In this document: positions 52,277 to 61,554 of the stretch, piece by piece | How the letters are laid out: every line of letters starts with the position of its first letter | How positions within the stretch are numbered: position 1 is the stretch's first letter | Source of the DNA: Phycisphaerales bacterium UBA5793 | GTDB taxonomy: Bacteria > Planctomycetota > Phycisphaerae > Phycisphaerales > UBA5793 | Direction: 5' to 3' | Assembly: GCA_002418285.1 (NCBI GenBank) | Contig: DIDT01000056.1 | Coordinates: 1 to 64,000 of the forward strand | DNA length: 64,000 nt | The notes under the pieces: model-generated | Told to the model about the DNA's origin: nothing | Seen by the model: only the letters and a program-made list of their open reading frames with translations | Database searches by the model: none | Program-made: the position numbers and the translations under genes

Positions 52277-53335
52277 ATGACTGATACTGTGGCCAGTGCG
52301 ACACGTCAATCGTCAGAGCATCGTGTAGGAATCGCGCCCTCTCCGGTCGACTCGCTTTCCGCGCTGATCGGCAACACACCGCTGCTCGAGATCGAGTACC
52401 GCCTCGACGGTCGGCCCGGCCGCATCTACGCCAAATATGAAATCGAGAACATGACCGGGAGCATCAAGGACCGCATGGCGGCGCACATCATGCGGTGCGC
52501 CTACGAGTCCGGCGAACTCAAGCCCGGCGACACGATCGTCGAAGCATCGAGCGGCAACACGGGCATCTCCTTCGCCGCGCTCGGCACGGCGCTGGGACAT
52601 CCGGTTCGCATCTTCATGCCCAACTGGATGAGCCGCGAGCGTGTGCAACTGATCAGCAACTTCGGCGCCGATGTGATTCCCGTGTCGCGCGAGCAGGGGG
52701 GGTTTGTCGGCGCGGTCCAACTGGCTGAGCAGTATGCACTGGAGAATCTGAATTCGTTTCTGCCGCGGCAGTTCGAGAACCCGGCGAATACGGAGGCGCA
52801 CGAACTGCACACCGGACCTGAAATTGAACGGCAACTGGGCATCTTTGACCGGCAGGCGGATGCCTTCGTGGCCGGCGTGGGCACGGGCGGAACCGTGATG
52901 GGTTTGAGCCGGTTCCTGCGCCGCAACGGCCGCAATGTACGCGTGCATCCACTGGAGCCGGCCAACTCGCCGACGTTGCGCACGGGCTGCCACCAGGGGC
53001 ATCATCGCATCCAGGGGATTTCCGATGAATTCGTCCCGGCGGTGCTCGATCTGAATTCGCTTGACGCGATTGTCGACGTGTGGGATGGCGACGCAATCAT
53101 CATGGCGCAAAAACTCTGCCGAACCATTGGCCTGGCGGGGGGCATTTCGTCGGGAGCCAACGTGCTGGGCGCGATGAAACTCGTTGAAGAGCTCGGCGCC
53201 GACGCAACCGTGGTTACGGTGATACCCGATTCGAACAAGAAGTATCTCTCGACGGACCTGTGCCACGAAGAACGCGTTGAGGATCATTATATCACGCCGC
53301 GTGTGGAACTGATTCGCTTCCGCGCTGTGCGTTGA
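52277..53335 (+). CDS. cysK: Cysteine synthase-family PLP enzyme (O-acetylserine sulfhydrylase)
   Basis: A 352-residue fold-type II PLP enzyme. The PLP lysine is Lys64 in NMTGSIKDRMAAHIM. The phosphate-binding loop is VEASSGNTGISFAALGTALG, with VAGVGTGGTVMGLSRFLRR for the glycine loop, and SSGANVLGAMKL near the end. It converts O-acetylserine (or a close analogue) plus sulfide to cysteine. The N-terminus is ~25 residues longer than in E. coli CysK. Cystathionine-beta-synthase or O-phosphoserine variants cannot be excluded by eye. SD GGAGA sits seven bases upstream of the ATG. It converges with the sulfatase gene with a 4-base gap. Confidence 0.82.
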   Translation: MTDTVASATRQSSEHRVGIAPSPVDSLSALIGNTPLLEIEYRLDGRPGRIYAKYEIENMTGSIKDRMAAHIMRCAYESGELKPGDTIVEASSGNTGISFAALGTALGHPVRIFMPNWMSRERVQLISNFGADVIPVSREQGGFVGAVQLAEQYALENLNSFLPRQFENPANTEAHELHTGPEIERQLGIFDRQADAFVAGVGTGGTVMGLSRFLRRNGRNVRVHPLEPANSPTLRTGCHQGHHRIQGISDEFVPAVLDLNSLDAIVDVWDGDAIIMAQKLCRTIGLAGGISSGANVLGAMKLVEELGADATVVTVIPDSNKKYLSTDLCHEERVEDHYITPRVELIRFRAVR

Positions 53336-53339
53336 GCCA

Positions 53340-54785
53340 TCAGGGCTCGGACTGAGACCCCGCTCTTAGCTTGTCGAGTATGGGAAAAGGGAACTCGGGC
53401 GAGATGGCGCCCCCTTCGAGCATGATCTGCTCGATGCGAGCCACGATGTCGGGATGTTCGGCGGCGACGTCGGTCGTTTCCCCGATGTCCTCGGCCAGGT
53501 TGAAGAGTTGCACGGTGAGACCGCCCTTGTGCATGTCGCGGCGGACGCCCTTCCAGTCGCCCAGGCGCACGGCCTGCTGGCCACCATAACCCGGGAACTC
53601 CCAGAAGAGGTACTCGTGGCGCGGCGGGTCGGCTTGGCCGAACATCGCCGGCGCGTAACTTACCCCGTCGGTCGGAGGAGGTGACGGGTCTCCCGCCAGT
53701 TCGAGCAGCGTTGCGAACGTGTCGTACGCAACGTAAGGAATGTCGCACGTCGATCCCGGCTCGATGCGGCCGGGCCAGGCCGCGATGAAGGGTTCGCGAA
53801 TGCCGCCTTCCCACACACTGCCCTTGAAACCGCGCAGGGGGCCGTTGCTGTCGAAGAACTCCGAATCGGCGCCTCCGACGCGCGCATACGTCGGGCCGTT
53901 GTCGCTGGTGAAGACGATAAGCGTGTTGGAACTCAGGCCGAGTTGGTTGATCGTTTCGACGATGCGGCCGACGGCTGCGTCCAGGCGCGTGACCATCCCC
54001 GCGTAGCCGGCGTGCGGCGTGGCGTGTGGGAGATAGCCCTGGCTGCCGTCGTAGGGAGCGTCTTCGAGTACGCCGAGGTACTCTGCCATCGAGTCTTCGG
54101 GCACCTGAATGGCGACATGCGGAAGGTGGAAGGGCAAGTAGAGGAAGAAAGGATCGTTCTTGTGCCGGGTGATGAACGAAACGGCTTCATCGATCATCAG
54201 ATCGTGCGCGTAATGCTTGCCGATGATGTTGCCGGGTGTGTTGCCTTCGAGATCGACGCGCTGTCCATTGCGCCACAGGTGGGTCGGATAATGGTTGTGC
54301 GCCTGGCGCTGGCAGAGATAGCCGAACCAGTGATCGAAGCCCTGTGTGTTGGGTTCGCCGGTTGAGCCCGGCGCGCCCAGTCCCCACTTGCCGATCATTC
54401 CGGTCGTGTAGCCGCGCGCTTTGAGGCGCTCGGCGATGGTGACGGTGGCATCGGGGATGGCGAGCTGCCCTTCGGGCTGGATTTCATGGTTGTCGCGAAT
54501 GAAGGAGTGGCCGGTGTGGAACCCGGTCATGAGCGAGCAGCGGCAAGGAGCGCAAACGGGCGCCGACGCGTAGAACTGCGTGAAGCGACGACCTGCTTTG
54601 GCAAGTTGATCGATATTGGGCGTGTGGATCTTCGTCTGGCCGTAGCAACCGACTTCGGCATAGCCGAGGTCATCGGACATGATGTAGATGATGTTGGGCA
54701 GCGCCGGTGAATCGGGAGGTGCGGCGCTCGGGCCGAGCAGAAACAGCGACGAAAGAGGTGCGGCGAGGATGGCGGGCAAACGCAT
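53340..54785 (-). CDS. Exported type I sulfatase
   Basis: Start ATG 54785 with GGAGAT upstream and a signal peptide (LAAPLSSLFLLGPSAA). It hydrolyses sulfate esters using a formylglycine made from the cysteine of CxPxR, here CAPCR (Cys78 to Arg82). The fourth residue is Cys instead of the usual Ser, which is permitted but uncommon. Other motifs: NIIYIMSDDLGYAEVGCYGQ (metal site), GKWGLGAPGS, FTSDNGPTYARVGGAD, and FKGSVWEGGIREPFIA. Residues fit an arylsulfatase A-like enzyme of ~481 residues. Planctomycetes have many sulfatases; the substrate (sulfated glycan?) is not known here. Confidence 0.88.
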   Translation of the reverse strand: MRLPAILAAPLSSLFLLGPSAAPPDSPALPNIIYIMSDDLGYAEVGCYGQTKIHTPNIDQLAKAGRRFTQFYASAPVCAPCRCSLMTGFHTGHSFIRDNHEIQPEGQLAIPDATVTIAERLKARGYTTGMIGKWGLGAPGSTGEPNTQGFDHWFGYLCQRQAHNHYPTHLWRNGQRVDLEGNTPGNIIGKHYAHDLMIDEAVSFITRHKNDPFFLYLPFHLPHVAIQVPEDSMAEYLGVLEDAPYDGSQGYLPHATPHAGYAGMVTRLDAAVGRIVETINQLGLSSNTLIVFTSDNGPTYARVGGADSEFFDSNGPLRGFKGSVWEGGIREPFIAAWPGRIEPGSTCDIPYVAYDTFATLLELAGDPSPPPTDGVSYAPAMFGQADPPRHEYLFWEFPGYGGQQAVRLGDWKGVRRDMHKGGLTVQLFNLAEDIGETTDVAAEHPDIVARIEQIMLEGGAISPEFPFPILDKLRAGSQSEP

Positions 54786-54886
54786 TGCATGGATCTCCGG
54801 TTGTTGATCGGGGCAGTATACGGGGTTGGACCGAGCCGGGTGGTTCCGGACTGCTCCATACAATCTCAGGACAGGGAGGTGCAGCG

Positions 54887-56065
54887 ATGCGACGAATGAG
54901 AACGGCGGCAATGCTGGCTACGGCGATCATCGTGAATACTCCGGTGGCCGGCTTCGCGCAGGAGGCTACATCAACGGCCACACCGCTCGAACGCATCCGC
55001 GTGAGCGATGACGGGAAGCACTTTGTCGGCGCGAAGACGGGCGAGTCGTTCATCGTGTGGGGCGTGAACTACGATCACGACAATGACTCGAACCTGCTCG
55101 AGGACTACTGGAACGACAAGTGGCCGGCCATCGAGAGTGACTTTGCCGAGATGAAGGCGCTGGGCGTCAACGTCGCGCGTGTTCACCTGCAGCTCGAGAA
55201 GTTCATGGACACAGCCGAGGATCCCAACGAAGCGAACCTCGGTCGGCTGACCGATCTGGTGCATCTCGCCGAGCGCACCGGGATCTATCTTGATCTTACC
55301 GGCCTGGCGTGCTACTTGGAGAAGCGCGTGCCGGACTGGTACACGAAGATGGATGCGCCGGATCGGTGGAAGGTGCAGGCGCGCTTCTGGGCGTTTGTCG
55401 CTGACGCATGCGAAGGAAGCCCGGCCATCTTCTGCTACGACCTGATGAACGAACCGGTCCTGCCCGGCGAAGGCGAAGTCAAAGACGACTGGCTGCCCGG
55501 CGAGTTTGCCGGGATGAACTTCGTGCAGTATCTCACGCTCGATCTCAAGGGCAAGACGCGCAAGGAAGTGGCCGCGGCGTGGGTAAAGCAGATGTGCGAC
55601 GCCATCCGCGACGTGGATGACAAGACGATGATCACGGTCGGCATCATCCCGTGGGCGCTGACGTTCAAGGGGGCGCCGCCGATCTTCTATGACCGGGCGG
55701 TGATGGAGCCGCTCGACTTTGCGGCAGTGCACTTCTATCCGAAGAAGGACGAGATTGATGCGGCGATCGATGCGCTGAAGGTCTACGAAGTCGGCAAGCC
55801 GCTGATCGTCGAGGAGATGTTCCCACTCTCGTGCGGCGGCGATCAACTGGAAGAGTTCATCAAGCGCAGCGCGCCATTCTGCGACGGCTGGATCAGTTTT
55901 TATTGGGGCCAGACGATCGAGCAGTGCAAGGCGCAAGGCGACATGAAAGGCGCGATCATGGCGGCGTGGCTCGAGCAGTTCAAGCGGCTTGGGGAAGAAA
56001 TGAAAGCAATGAGTCACCGCGGAGCCGCTGAGGACACGGAGCCGGAGCACGAGGGGAGCAAGTAG
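54887..56065 (+). CDS. Secreted glycoside hydrolase family 5 protein
   Basis: ATG 54887 with GGGAGG eight bases upstream and a signal peptide (AAMLATAIIVNTPVAGFAQ). GH5 landmarks: FIVWGVNYDHDNDSN at the start, ALGVNVARVHLQLEKFMD, the acid/base Glu in CYDLMNEPVLPGE, FAAVHFYPKKDE, and the nucleophile Glu in PLIVEEMFPLSCGGD, then WISFYWGQ. Both catalytic glutamates are present, so it is probably an active endo-acting beta-glycanase; the exact polysaccharide is unknown. It is divergent from the adjacent sulfatase, with the shared spacer holding both promoters. Confidence 0.85.
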   Translation: MRRMRTAAMLATAIIVNTPVAGFAQEATSTATPLERIRVSDDGKHFVGAKTGESFIVWGVNYDHDNDSNLLEDYWNDKWPAIESDFAEMKALGVNVARVHLQLEKFMDTAEDPNEANLGRLTDLVHLAERTGIYLDLTGLACYLEKRVPDWYTKMDAPDRWKVQARFWAFVADACEGSPAIFCYDLMNEPVLPGEGEVKDDWLPGEFAGMNFVQYLTLDLKGKTRKEVAAAWVKQMCDAIRDVDDKTMITVGIIPWALTFKGAPPIFYDRAVMEPLDFAAVHFYPKKDEIDAAIDALKVYEVGKPLIVEEMFPLSCGGDQLEEFIKRSAPFCDGWISFYWGQTIEQCKAQGDMKGAIMAAWLEQFKRLGEEMKAMSHRGAAEDTEPEHEGSK

Positions 56066-56111
56066 TTGTTGAGTCGCGGCCGGGGCTCCCGGTGCAGAAG
56101 AACCGCGCGCC

Positions 56112-56576
56112 TCACTCAGAGGTGCACTTTCGTTTGCCCACCGGCGGCATGTCGGCGATGAGCGCGCCGCACTCCGGACATCGATCGGCCTTGGGGTCGT
56201 CTTCGAGCCCCTTGAGGTCGTACTCACACTTGACACAAATCGGAAAGCCCATGCGGCGGAGTGCGGCGTTGGTTCGCTGTCTGGAGTCCATCGACATCGC
56301 GACCGCAGCGGCAAGCGTGCCCAGCAGGCCCAGCACCACCCCGATCGCGGCCGGAATTACGCCACGCCAGGGACTTGAGTCAGTTGCTGAAAGCCACGTG
56401 TCCCCGACGATCCAGGTCGGCACATAGTACAGGACGCAACTGAGCGCAAGCAGCGCGAGGCCGGCAGTCGTGTGCCAACTGAACAGGATGTGGCCGAGAA
56501 GGGCCATGTCTTCGCGCAAGGTCAACTGGTAGTTGCCGTGTCGATGTCCTCGCAGCCACCACCAGGTTCTCTTCAT
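56112..56576 (-). CDS. Two-helix protein with C-terminal zinc ribbon, coupled
   Basis: ATG 56576 overlaps the upstream gene's TGA by ATGA, so its translation is coupled. The 154-residue protein has a short basic start (RTWWWLRGHRHGN), two helices (TTAGLALLALSCVLYYVPTW and AAIGVVLGLLGTLAAAVAMS), then CVKCEYDLKGLEDDPKADRC followed by PECG. The middle of the ribbon is longer (EDDPKAD) than in other members. It completes a two-gene unit with 56573-57274. Confidence 0.72.
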   Translation of the reverse strand: MKRTWWWLRGHRHGNYQLTLREDMALLGHILFSWHTTAGLALLALSCVLYYVPTWIVGDTWLSATDSSPWRGVIPAAIGVVLGLLGTLAAAVAMSMDSRQRTNAALRRMGFPICVKCEYDLKGLEDDPKADRCPECGALIADMPPVGKRKCTSE

Positions 56577-57274
56577 GGGTTCGCCTCGGTACCGCATTCG
56601 GGGCAGACGCCAGCGGTGTTGGCGCGGAGGTCGTAGTTGCAGGCGGTACAGTGGCCGCGTCGGCGACGGAGCCAATGTCTCAGCAGCCGCGGGATGCGTG
56701 CAAGCAACCAGAGTCCAGTGGCATAGAAAACGGTGTTCGCGAAGAACCCGAGCCAGACGATTGAGGTCGGAAGTTCGTGGGACCAGTCCGCCGGCAGCAG
56801 TCCGTCGGGGATGGTCAGCACGCCGGCGCTTCCCTCGAACAACTCGAAGTCCGGCGTGACCCGGCCGGCTCGATGTATCGTCTCGCGAAGTGCATAGCAC
56901 GGCCACCCGGCCGAGACTTCGGAAAACGAGTGCGTTGCGTAGGCCGTCGCCTCCGGACTCCTGTCAATCGGCGATCCATCTCGAAAGGCCGAATGGCGAG
57001 GCAGGAGTGAGTGGAGGGCTTCCTGGTTCAGGTAGTTTGGGTCGCTTGCGAGGAGTCTCCGGGATGATCCCGGGCGATCCTCGGTGACCTTGAGATAGCC
57101 GGTACATTTCCATACCTTGGTGTGACTTCGATCAGTGTCGTACCGGTATTCGCGAATGTGCAATGAACGTGCAGAGCGGGACAAGCTGGAAGTCGCGCAC
57201 CACCACGCCACGGCGATGTTGACGATCACGCCGAGGAGCAGGAACGCCATGATGGTGATGGCGCGGCGGAGCAT
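56573..57274 (-). CDS. Zinc-ribbon membrane protein, GWP subfamily
   Basis: A 233-residue protein. Helix 1 (ITIMAFLLLGVIVNIAVAWW) matches the LLLGxxxNxxVAW subfamily of 19266-19940 and 6301-6978. The loop contains SAGWPCYALRE (Cys in place of Arg in GWPxR) and PTSIVWLGFFANTVFYATGL before helix 2; the ribbon is CTACNYDLRANTAGVCPECG. It is the first gene of a two-gene unit. Confidence 0.75.
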   Translation of the reverse strand: MLRRAITIMAFLLLGVIVNIAVAWWCATSSLSRSARSLHIREYRYDTDRSHTKVWKCTGYLKVTEDRPGSSRRLLASDPNYLNQEALHSLLPRHSAFRDGSPIDRSPEATAYATHSFSEVSAGWPCYALRETIHRAGRVTPDFELFEGSAGVLTIPDGLLPADWSHELPTSIVWLGFFANTVFYATGLWLLARIPRLLRHWLRRRRGHCTACNYDLRANTAGVCPECGTEANP

Positions 57275-57303
57275 GGCTGGATGAGTCTAGGGGTGGGGGG
57301 CCG

Positions 57304-57924
57304 TCAGTCTTCCAGCGCGTTGCTGAAGTGCTTTTCGTGCACGGGGACGGCGGCTTCGAGGACGTGGAGCAGGACGCGGCCGGGCGAGCCGATGCCGTCG
57401 ATCTGCACGCAGCAGTCGTGGCCGTAGTGTTCCAACACGGGGAGGGTCTCGCGGTTGTAGACGGCCCAGCGATTGCGGATCACTTTCTCATCGGCGTCGT
57501 CATGGCGATTCTGATGTTCGGCGCGGCGCTGCATGCGCTTGAGCAGGATGTCTTCATCGCCGGCCACGAGGTGCAGGATCTGCAGGACTTGGATATCACC
57601 ATCCATGCTGGCCGCTTGTGAAGCGTTGCGCGGGATGCCGTCGAGAATGAGCAGCTGTCGCCCGGGGTTGTACTTGCCCGCGTCAATCATGTGCTGCATG
57701 TGCTCGCGCCAGAGGCGGATGGTGAAGTCGTCGGGGACGAGTTCACCGCGACTGGAGTATTCGCGGAAGACGCGGCCGGTCTCGGAATCCATGTCGAGGC
57801 CGCGAAAGATGTCGCCTGTGGAAACATGGAGGAAGCCGGGTATGGAACCGAGCAGTGTGCCCTGCGTTCCCTTGCCGACGCCGGGCGCTCCAAAGATCAG
57901 AAGCGTGCGATACCGAGCCGACAT
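57304..57924 (-). CDS. adk: Adenylate kinase
   Basis: Catalyses ATP + AMP to 2 ADP. Walker A is GAPGVGKGTQG (residues ~12-22), then HVSTGDIFRG, the AMP site LVPDDFTIRLWREHM, and ILDGIPRNASQA (usually LDGFPRT). The lid region is short (RMQRRAEHQNRHDDADEKVI then RNRWAVYN), without the four cysteines of the zinc-lid form, although the RRAEHQNRHDD order is unusual. At 206 residues it is complete. It starts ATG 57924, ~80 bases downstream of the nuoA stop, same strand. Confidence 0.85.
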   Translation of the reverse strand: MSARYRTLLIFGAPGVGKGTQGTLLGSIPGFLHVSTGDIFRGLDMDSETGRVFREYSSRGELVPDDFTIRLWREHMQHMIDAGKYNPGRQLLILDGIPRNASQAASMDGDIQVLQILHLVAGDEDILLKRMQRRAEHQNRHDDADEKVIRNRWAVYNRETLPVLEHYGHDCCVQIDGIGSPGRVLLHVLEAAVPVHEKHFSNALED

Positions 57925-58007
57925 TCAGAACACCCCCGTTTGCGCTGCGTGCTGACTTGAATGATCGGCGCTTGAGCCTCAGGTCTAAAGGACGGAACCG
58001 GCGGGAA

Positions 58008-58514
58008 TCAGGTCGTGGCGCCCGCCGCAGCGGCTTCCTCTTCGAGCAGTTCGGGATCGCGCCGGGCGATTCGGCGGGCGTCGGCGGAAGAGGCGATGAC
58101 GCCGAGCCGCGCCCCGGCCAAGCCGCCAATGCGGTCGGTGGATGCGGCGTTGACGTTACTGCGAATCCAGTCGAGGCTGCCCGAGTACCACTCGTAGACG
58201 TAGCCGATGAGAATCAAAGCCATGAACACGCCGGCGATAATCAGAGCCGGGCCGGCGTTGGTGCGGAAGACGACGGCGATGGGCCAGATCAGGGCGACTT
58301 CGACGTCGAAGATCAGGTAGAAGAGGGCGACGACGTAGAAACGGAGGTCGAACTGCACCCAGCTCGAGCCAACGGTCGGCTCGCCGCATTCGTAGATCGA
58401 GGCTTTTTCGGCGTTGGGCGCGCTGGGACGGACGACGGCGCCCACCAGCATGTTGACGAGCACAAACCCGAAGCCGAAGGCCAGGAAGATCGCAATTGAG
58501 AGGAGTATTTCCAC
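58008..58514 (-). CDS. nuoA: NADH-quinone oxidoreductase subunit A
   Basis: GTG 58514 (VEILLSIAIFLAFGFGFVLV) is used; a longer frame upstream has no family resemblance. The 168-residue protein has three helices and the signature YECGEPTVGSSWVQFDLRFY and VVALFYLIFDVEVALIWPIA. It adds ~35 residues at the C-terminus (ADARRIARRDPELLEEEAA). NuoA is part of the membrane arm of complex I. Here no other nuo gene follows or precedes it: adk lies downstream and recJ upstream on the other strand. Confidence 0.88.
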   Translation of the reverse strand: MEILLSIAIFLAFGFGFVLVNMLVGAVVRPSAPNAEKASIYECGEPTVGSSWVQFDLRFYVVALFYLIFDVEVALIWPIAVVFRTNAGPALIIAGVFMALILIGYVYEWYSGSLDWIRSNVNAASTDRIGGLAGARLGVIASSADARRIARRDPELLEEEAAAAGATT

Positions 58515-58684
58515 GCGTGCAAACCCTTTGTCTGACAGGGGGGCATGGTAGTGGCGCGTCCGGCAGGGGACAACAGGGATGCGGGGGCTGGGCGGGGTCG
58601 TATGGGGGTGGCACCCGAGGGGGACCGAGGTGATCGGACGGGACATTCGGCCCATCGCGCCAACGCCGGGCCTAGCCTTGCTCG

Positions 58685-60439
58685 ATGCAGACGATCGATC
58701 AAGGCATGTTGTGCCGCTGGCGGCCGCGGGCGGTGTTGACCGAGGAGGACCTGCGTCGGCCGTTGGTCGAGCGGGTGCTGGCGGCGCGGGGAATCGTCGA
58801 AGGGGAGCAACTCAAGAAGTTTCTCAATCCGACGTTGCACCTGCTGCACGACGCGGCCTTGCTCCCCGGTATGGCGGCGGCGGCGGCGCGGGTACTCGAC
58901 TCGCTCAAGCGCGGCGGGCCGGTCGTGATCTACGGCGACTACGACGTAGACGGCATTACCGCCACGGCGATCCTCTATCACACGTTTCGCGCTATCGCTC
59001 CCGACGCGGACGTGCGAACATACGTCCCCCACCGGCTCGACGAGGGCTACGGCCTGAACGTCGAGGCGATCGAGCAGATCGCCGCGCAGGGTGCGGATCT
59101 GATCATCACTGTCGATTGCGGAATTACGGCCGTGGGTGAGGCGGCGCGAGCGAAGGAGCTGGGCGTCGATCTCATCATCACCGATCACCACCTGCCCAAT
59201 GCGGGCCCGCTTGTGCTGCCTGATGCCTTTGCGCTGGTGCATCCGCGACTGCCGGGCTCGAAGTATCCGTTCGGCGATTTGTGCGGGGCGGGGGTGGCGT
59301 TCAAACTGGCGTGGCGGCTGGCGACGATGTGGTGCGGCTCGGAGCGCGTCAGTGATCAACTTCGGCAACTGCTCATGAGCCATCTCGCGCTGGCGGCGCT
59401 GGGGACGATCGCCGACGTCGTGCCGCTGGTTGATGAAAATCGCATCATTGCCAAGTACGGCCTGCGGATGATGCGCGATACGAACAACATCGGGCTCAAT
59501 GCGCTGATTACGGCCGCCGGCTTGGACGATGCCGATCGCATCGACTGCGAAGCGGTCGGGTTCCGCCTCGCGCCGCGCCTCAACGCAGCCGGCCGGATGG
59601 GCCACGCGCGCGAAGCGGTGCGGCTGTTCACCACCGATGACCCGGCCGAGGCGCTGCAACTGGCCAATCAACTCGAACAGCAGAACCGCCAGCGGCAGGC
59701 GACTGAGCGGGCCATCGTTGCGCAGGCGCGTGAGATGGCCCAGCAGGCGGGGATGACGGGTGACGATCGGCGCATCATCATCCTCGCGCACGAAGACTGG
59801 CATGCGGGTGTGGTCGGCATCGTGTGCTCGCGGCTGGTGGAGCAGTTTCACCGCCCCGTCGTGCTCATGCAGCGATGCGATGATGTAATCAAGGGTTCGG
59901 CGCGGTCGATCGAGGGATATTCGATTCACGGCGGGCTCGCGGCCGTGGGCGAGCATCTCCTGACGCATGGCGGGCACGACATGGCGGCGGGGTTGGCGCT
60001 GGCGCCTGCCGAGTATGACTCGTTCGTCGAAGCGCTCACCGAGCACGCGAACCGGCACATTGAAGTCGGCGACATGGTGGGGCAGATCTCGTACGACTGC
60101 GAAGCGGTGCTGCATGAACTCGATCAGGGGGCGGCGCGGGCGCTGGTGGACCTCGGACCGTTCGGTCGGTCGAATCCGCGGCCGCAGGTGTTGGTGCGCA
60201 ACTTGCGCTTGTCGGGTCATCCGCGCGTGATGGGCGACAAGGGGCGGCACCTGTCGCTGCAGGCGGCCGATGCGCGCGGCGGGCGCGAGATGCGCTTCGT
60301 TGGCTGGAGCCTGGGATGGCTCGCGCCGCAACTGGCGTCGGGCATGACGTTTGACGCAGTTGTGCGGCCGAAGCTCAACTCGTGGAACGGGCGTGTGAGT
60401 GTTGAAGGTGAGTTGAGTGACGTTCGCGCGGTGCGGTGA
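58685..60439 (+). CDS. recJ: Single-stranded-DNA exonuclease RecJ
   Basis: A 584-residue 5'-3' exonuclease of the DHH family. Motifs: VIYGDYDVDGITATAILYHT (motif I), DLIITVDCGITAVGEA, IITDHHLPNAGPLVLPDA (DHH, ~167), CGAGVAFKLAWRL, LAALGTIADVVPLVDENR, and in the C-terminal DHHA1 part YSIHGGLAAVGEHLLTHGGH then DMAAGLAL. It functions in recombination and mismatch repair. ATG 58685 overlaps nothing; it is divergent from nuoA. Confidence 0.93.
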   Translation: MQTIDQGMLCRWRPRAVLTEEDLRRPLVERVLAARGIVEGEQLKKFLNPTLHLLHDAALLPGMAAAAARVLDSLKRGGPVVIYGDYDVDGITATAILYHTFRAIAPDADVRTYVPHRLDEGYGLNVEAIEQIAAQGADLIITVDCGITAVGEAARAKELGVDLIITDHHLPNAGPLVLPDAFALVHPRLPGSKYPFGDLCGAGVAFKLAWRLATMWCGSERVSDQLRQLLMSHLALAALGTIADVVPLVDENRIIAKYGLRMMRDTNNIGLNALITAAGLDDADRIDCEAVGFRLAPRLNAAGRMGHAREAVRLFTTDDPAEALQLANQLEQQNRQRQATERAIVAQAREMAQQAGMTGDDRRIIILAHEDWHAGVVGIVCSRLVEQFHRPVVLMQRCDDVIKGSARSIEGYSIHGGLAAVGEHLLTHGGHDMAAGLALAPAEYDSFVEALTEHANRHIEVGDMVGQISYDCEAVLHELDQGAARALVDLGPFGRSNPRPQVLVRNLRLSGHPRVMGDKGRHLSLQAADARGGREMRFVGWSLGWLAPQLASGMTFDAVVRPKLNSWNGRVSVEGELSDVRAVR

Positions 60440-60468
60440 GATGAGTGCTGTGTGGCACCTGCAGCAAA

Positions 60469-61506
60469 CTACCCGCCGATCTGGCTCATGGCGCGGTTGC
60501 CGCGACTGGAATGAACCTCCGGGCGAAGCACCACGCAATCGCTGAACAGCTTGATCACCTTCTCAAGATCCGGTTTGGGACGCAGCGCCGGCATGAGGCT
60601 TACTTCACCACCGTCGAAGAGGCAGCTGCGCAGTTCGCCGATGGCGGTAAGGCGCAGGCGATTGCATGATTCGCAGAAGGGCTGGCTCATGGCGCTGATG
60701 AAGCCGACGCGGCCGAGCGCGCCCGGGAAGGTGTAGACCATTGCGGGACCGACGCCGACCTCGCGGTGCCGCTCGACGCTAGACAGCGGCCCCACGCGCG
60801 CGGCGATGCGGGCTTTGATTTCTTCGTTGCCGACGGTGGCCTGCGTTGGATCGATGCCGGTGAGGACGGAGTCGCCCAGCGGCATGTACTCGATGAAGCG
60901 GATCGACCAGGGGTACTTCGTGGCGAGCAGGGCGAAGTCGGCGACTTCATCATCGTTGATGCCGCGCATGACGACGACGTTGACCTTGAGGCGGGTGAAG
61001 CCGACCTCGTGGGCCGCGTGCACGCCGCGCCAGAACTGGTCGAGGTCGCCGCCGTGCGTGATGGTCTTGTATCGATCGGCGCGGAGCGAGTCGCAACTGA
61101 CGGTGAGCCGATCGACGCCGGCCAGTCGCAGGGGCTGGGCGAGTTTGTCCAGCATCAGGCCGTTGGTGGTCAGTGAAAGATCGCCGATGCCGAGACGCGC
61201 CAGGCGCTGGCAGATTTCGATGATATCGGGGCGGATCGTCGGCTCGCCGCCTGTGAGCTTGACGTGACGGATGCCGATGCGGACTGCCGCTGACACAACG
61301 GACTCGATGTCGTCGGCGGTGAGCAGGTCTTTTTGCGGCGCCATCCATGACACCCCTTCGTCGGGCATGCAATAGACGCAGCGCAGATTGCAGCGATCGG
61401 TGACGCTGATGCGCAGCAGGCGTACGCCGGAGAGGTCGCGCGGGCCCTGGGCAAAGACGGGTCGCTGCGGCGAAGTGTCGAGGATCGGCAGAGGGATCAC
61501 GGGCAA
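60469..61506 (-). CDS. moaA: GTP 3',8-cyclase MoaA (molybdenum cofactor biosynthesis)
   Basis: A radical SAM enzyme for the first step of Moco synthesis. The N-terminal cluster is CNLRCVYCMPDEG (CxxxCxxC, Cys39/43/46), with KLTGGEPTIRPDI and LTTNGLMLDKLAQPL. The C-terminal GTP-binding cluster is FCESCNRLRLTAIGELRSCL (three Cys), and the essential GG end is present (SQIGG). At 345 residues it is complete. Start is TTG 61506 or GTG 61500; no SD is seen. No other moa gene lies in the window, which means at least some cofactor genes are scattered. Whether this serves a Se- or Mo-dependent enzyme is not deducible here. Confidence 0.92.
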   Translation of the reverse strand: MPVIPLPILDTSPQRPVFAQGPRDLSGVRLLRISVTDRCNLRCVYCMPDEGVSWMAPQKDLLTADDIESVVSAAVRIGIRHVKLTGGEPTIRPDIIEICQRLARLGIGDLSLTTNGLMLDKLAQPLRLAGVDRLTVSCDSLRADRYKTITHGGDLDQFWRGVHAAHEVGFTRLKVNVVVMRGINDDEVADFALLATKYPWSIRFIEYMPLGDSVLTGIDPTQATVGNEEIKARIAARVGPLSSVERHREVGVGPAMVYTFPGALGRVGFISAMSQPFCESCNRLRLTAIGELRSCLFDGGEVSLMPALRPKPDLEKVIKLFSDCVVLRPEVHSSRGNRAMSQIGG

Positions 61507-61554
61507 TGGTAGGGGCTTTGCCGCCGAGGGGAGGAAGACTCGGCGCGTCGCCCC

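Noticed and set aside
58313..60538. Very long minus-strand open frame opposite recJ
   Set aside because: It is the antisense of recJ with Arg/His/Pro-rich composition typical of GC-rich shadows.
61507..61554. Moco riboswitch upstream of moaA
   Set aside because: Only 48 bases separate the lipoprotein stop and moaA, too short for a Moco riboswitch.
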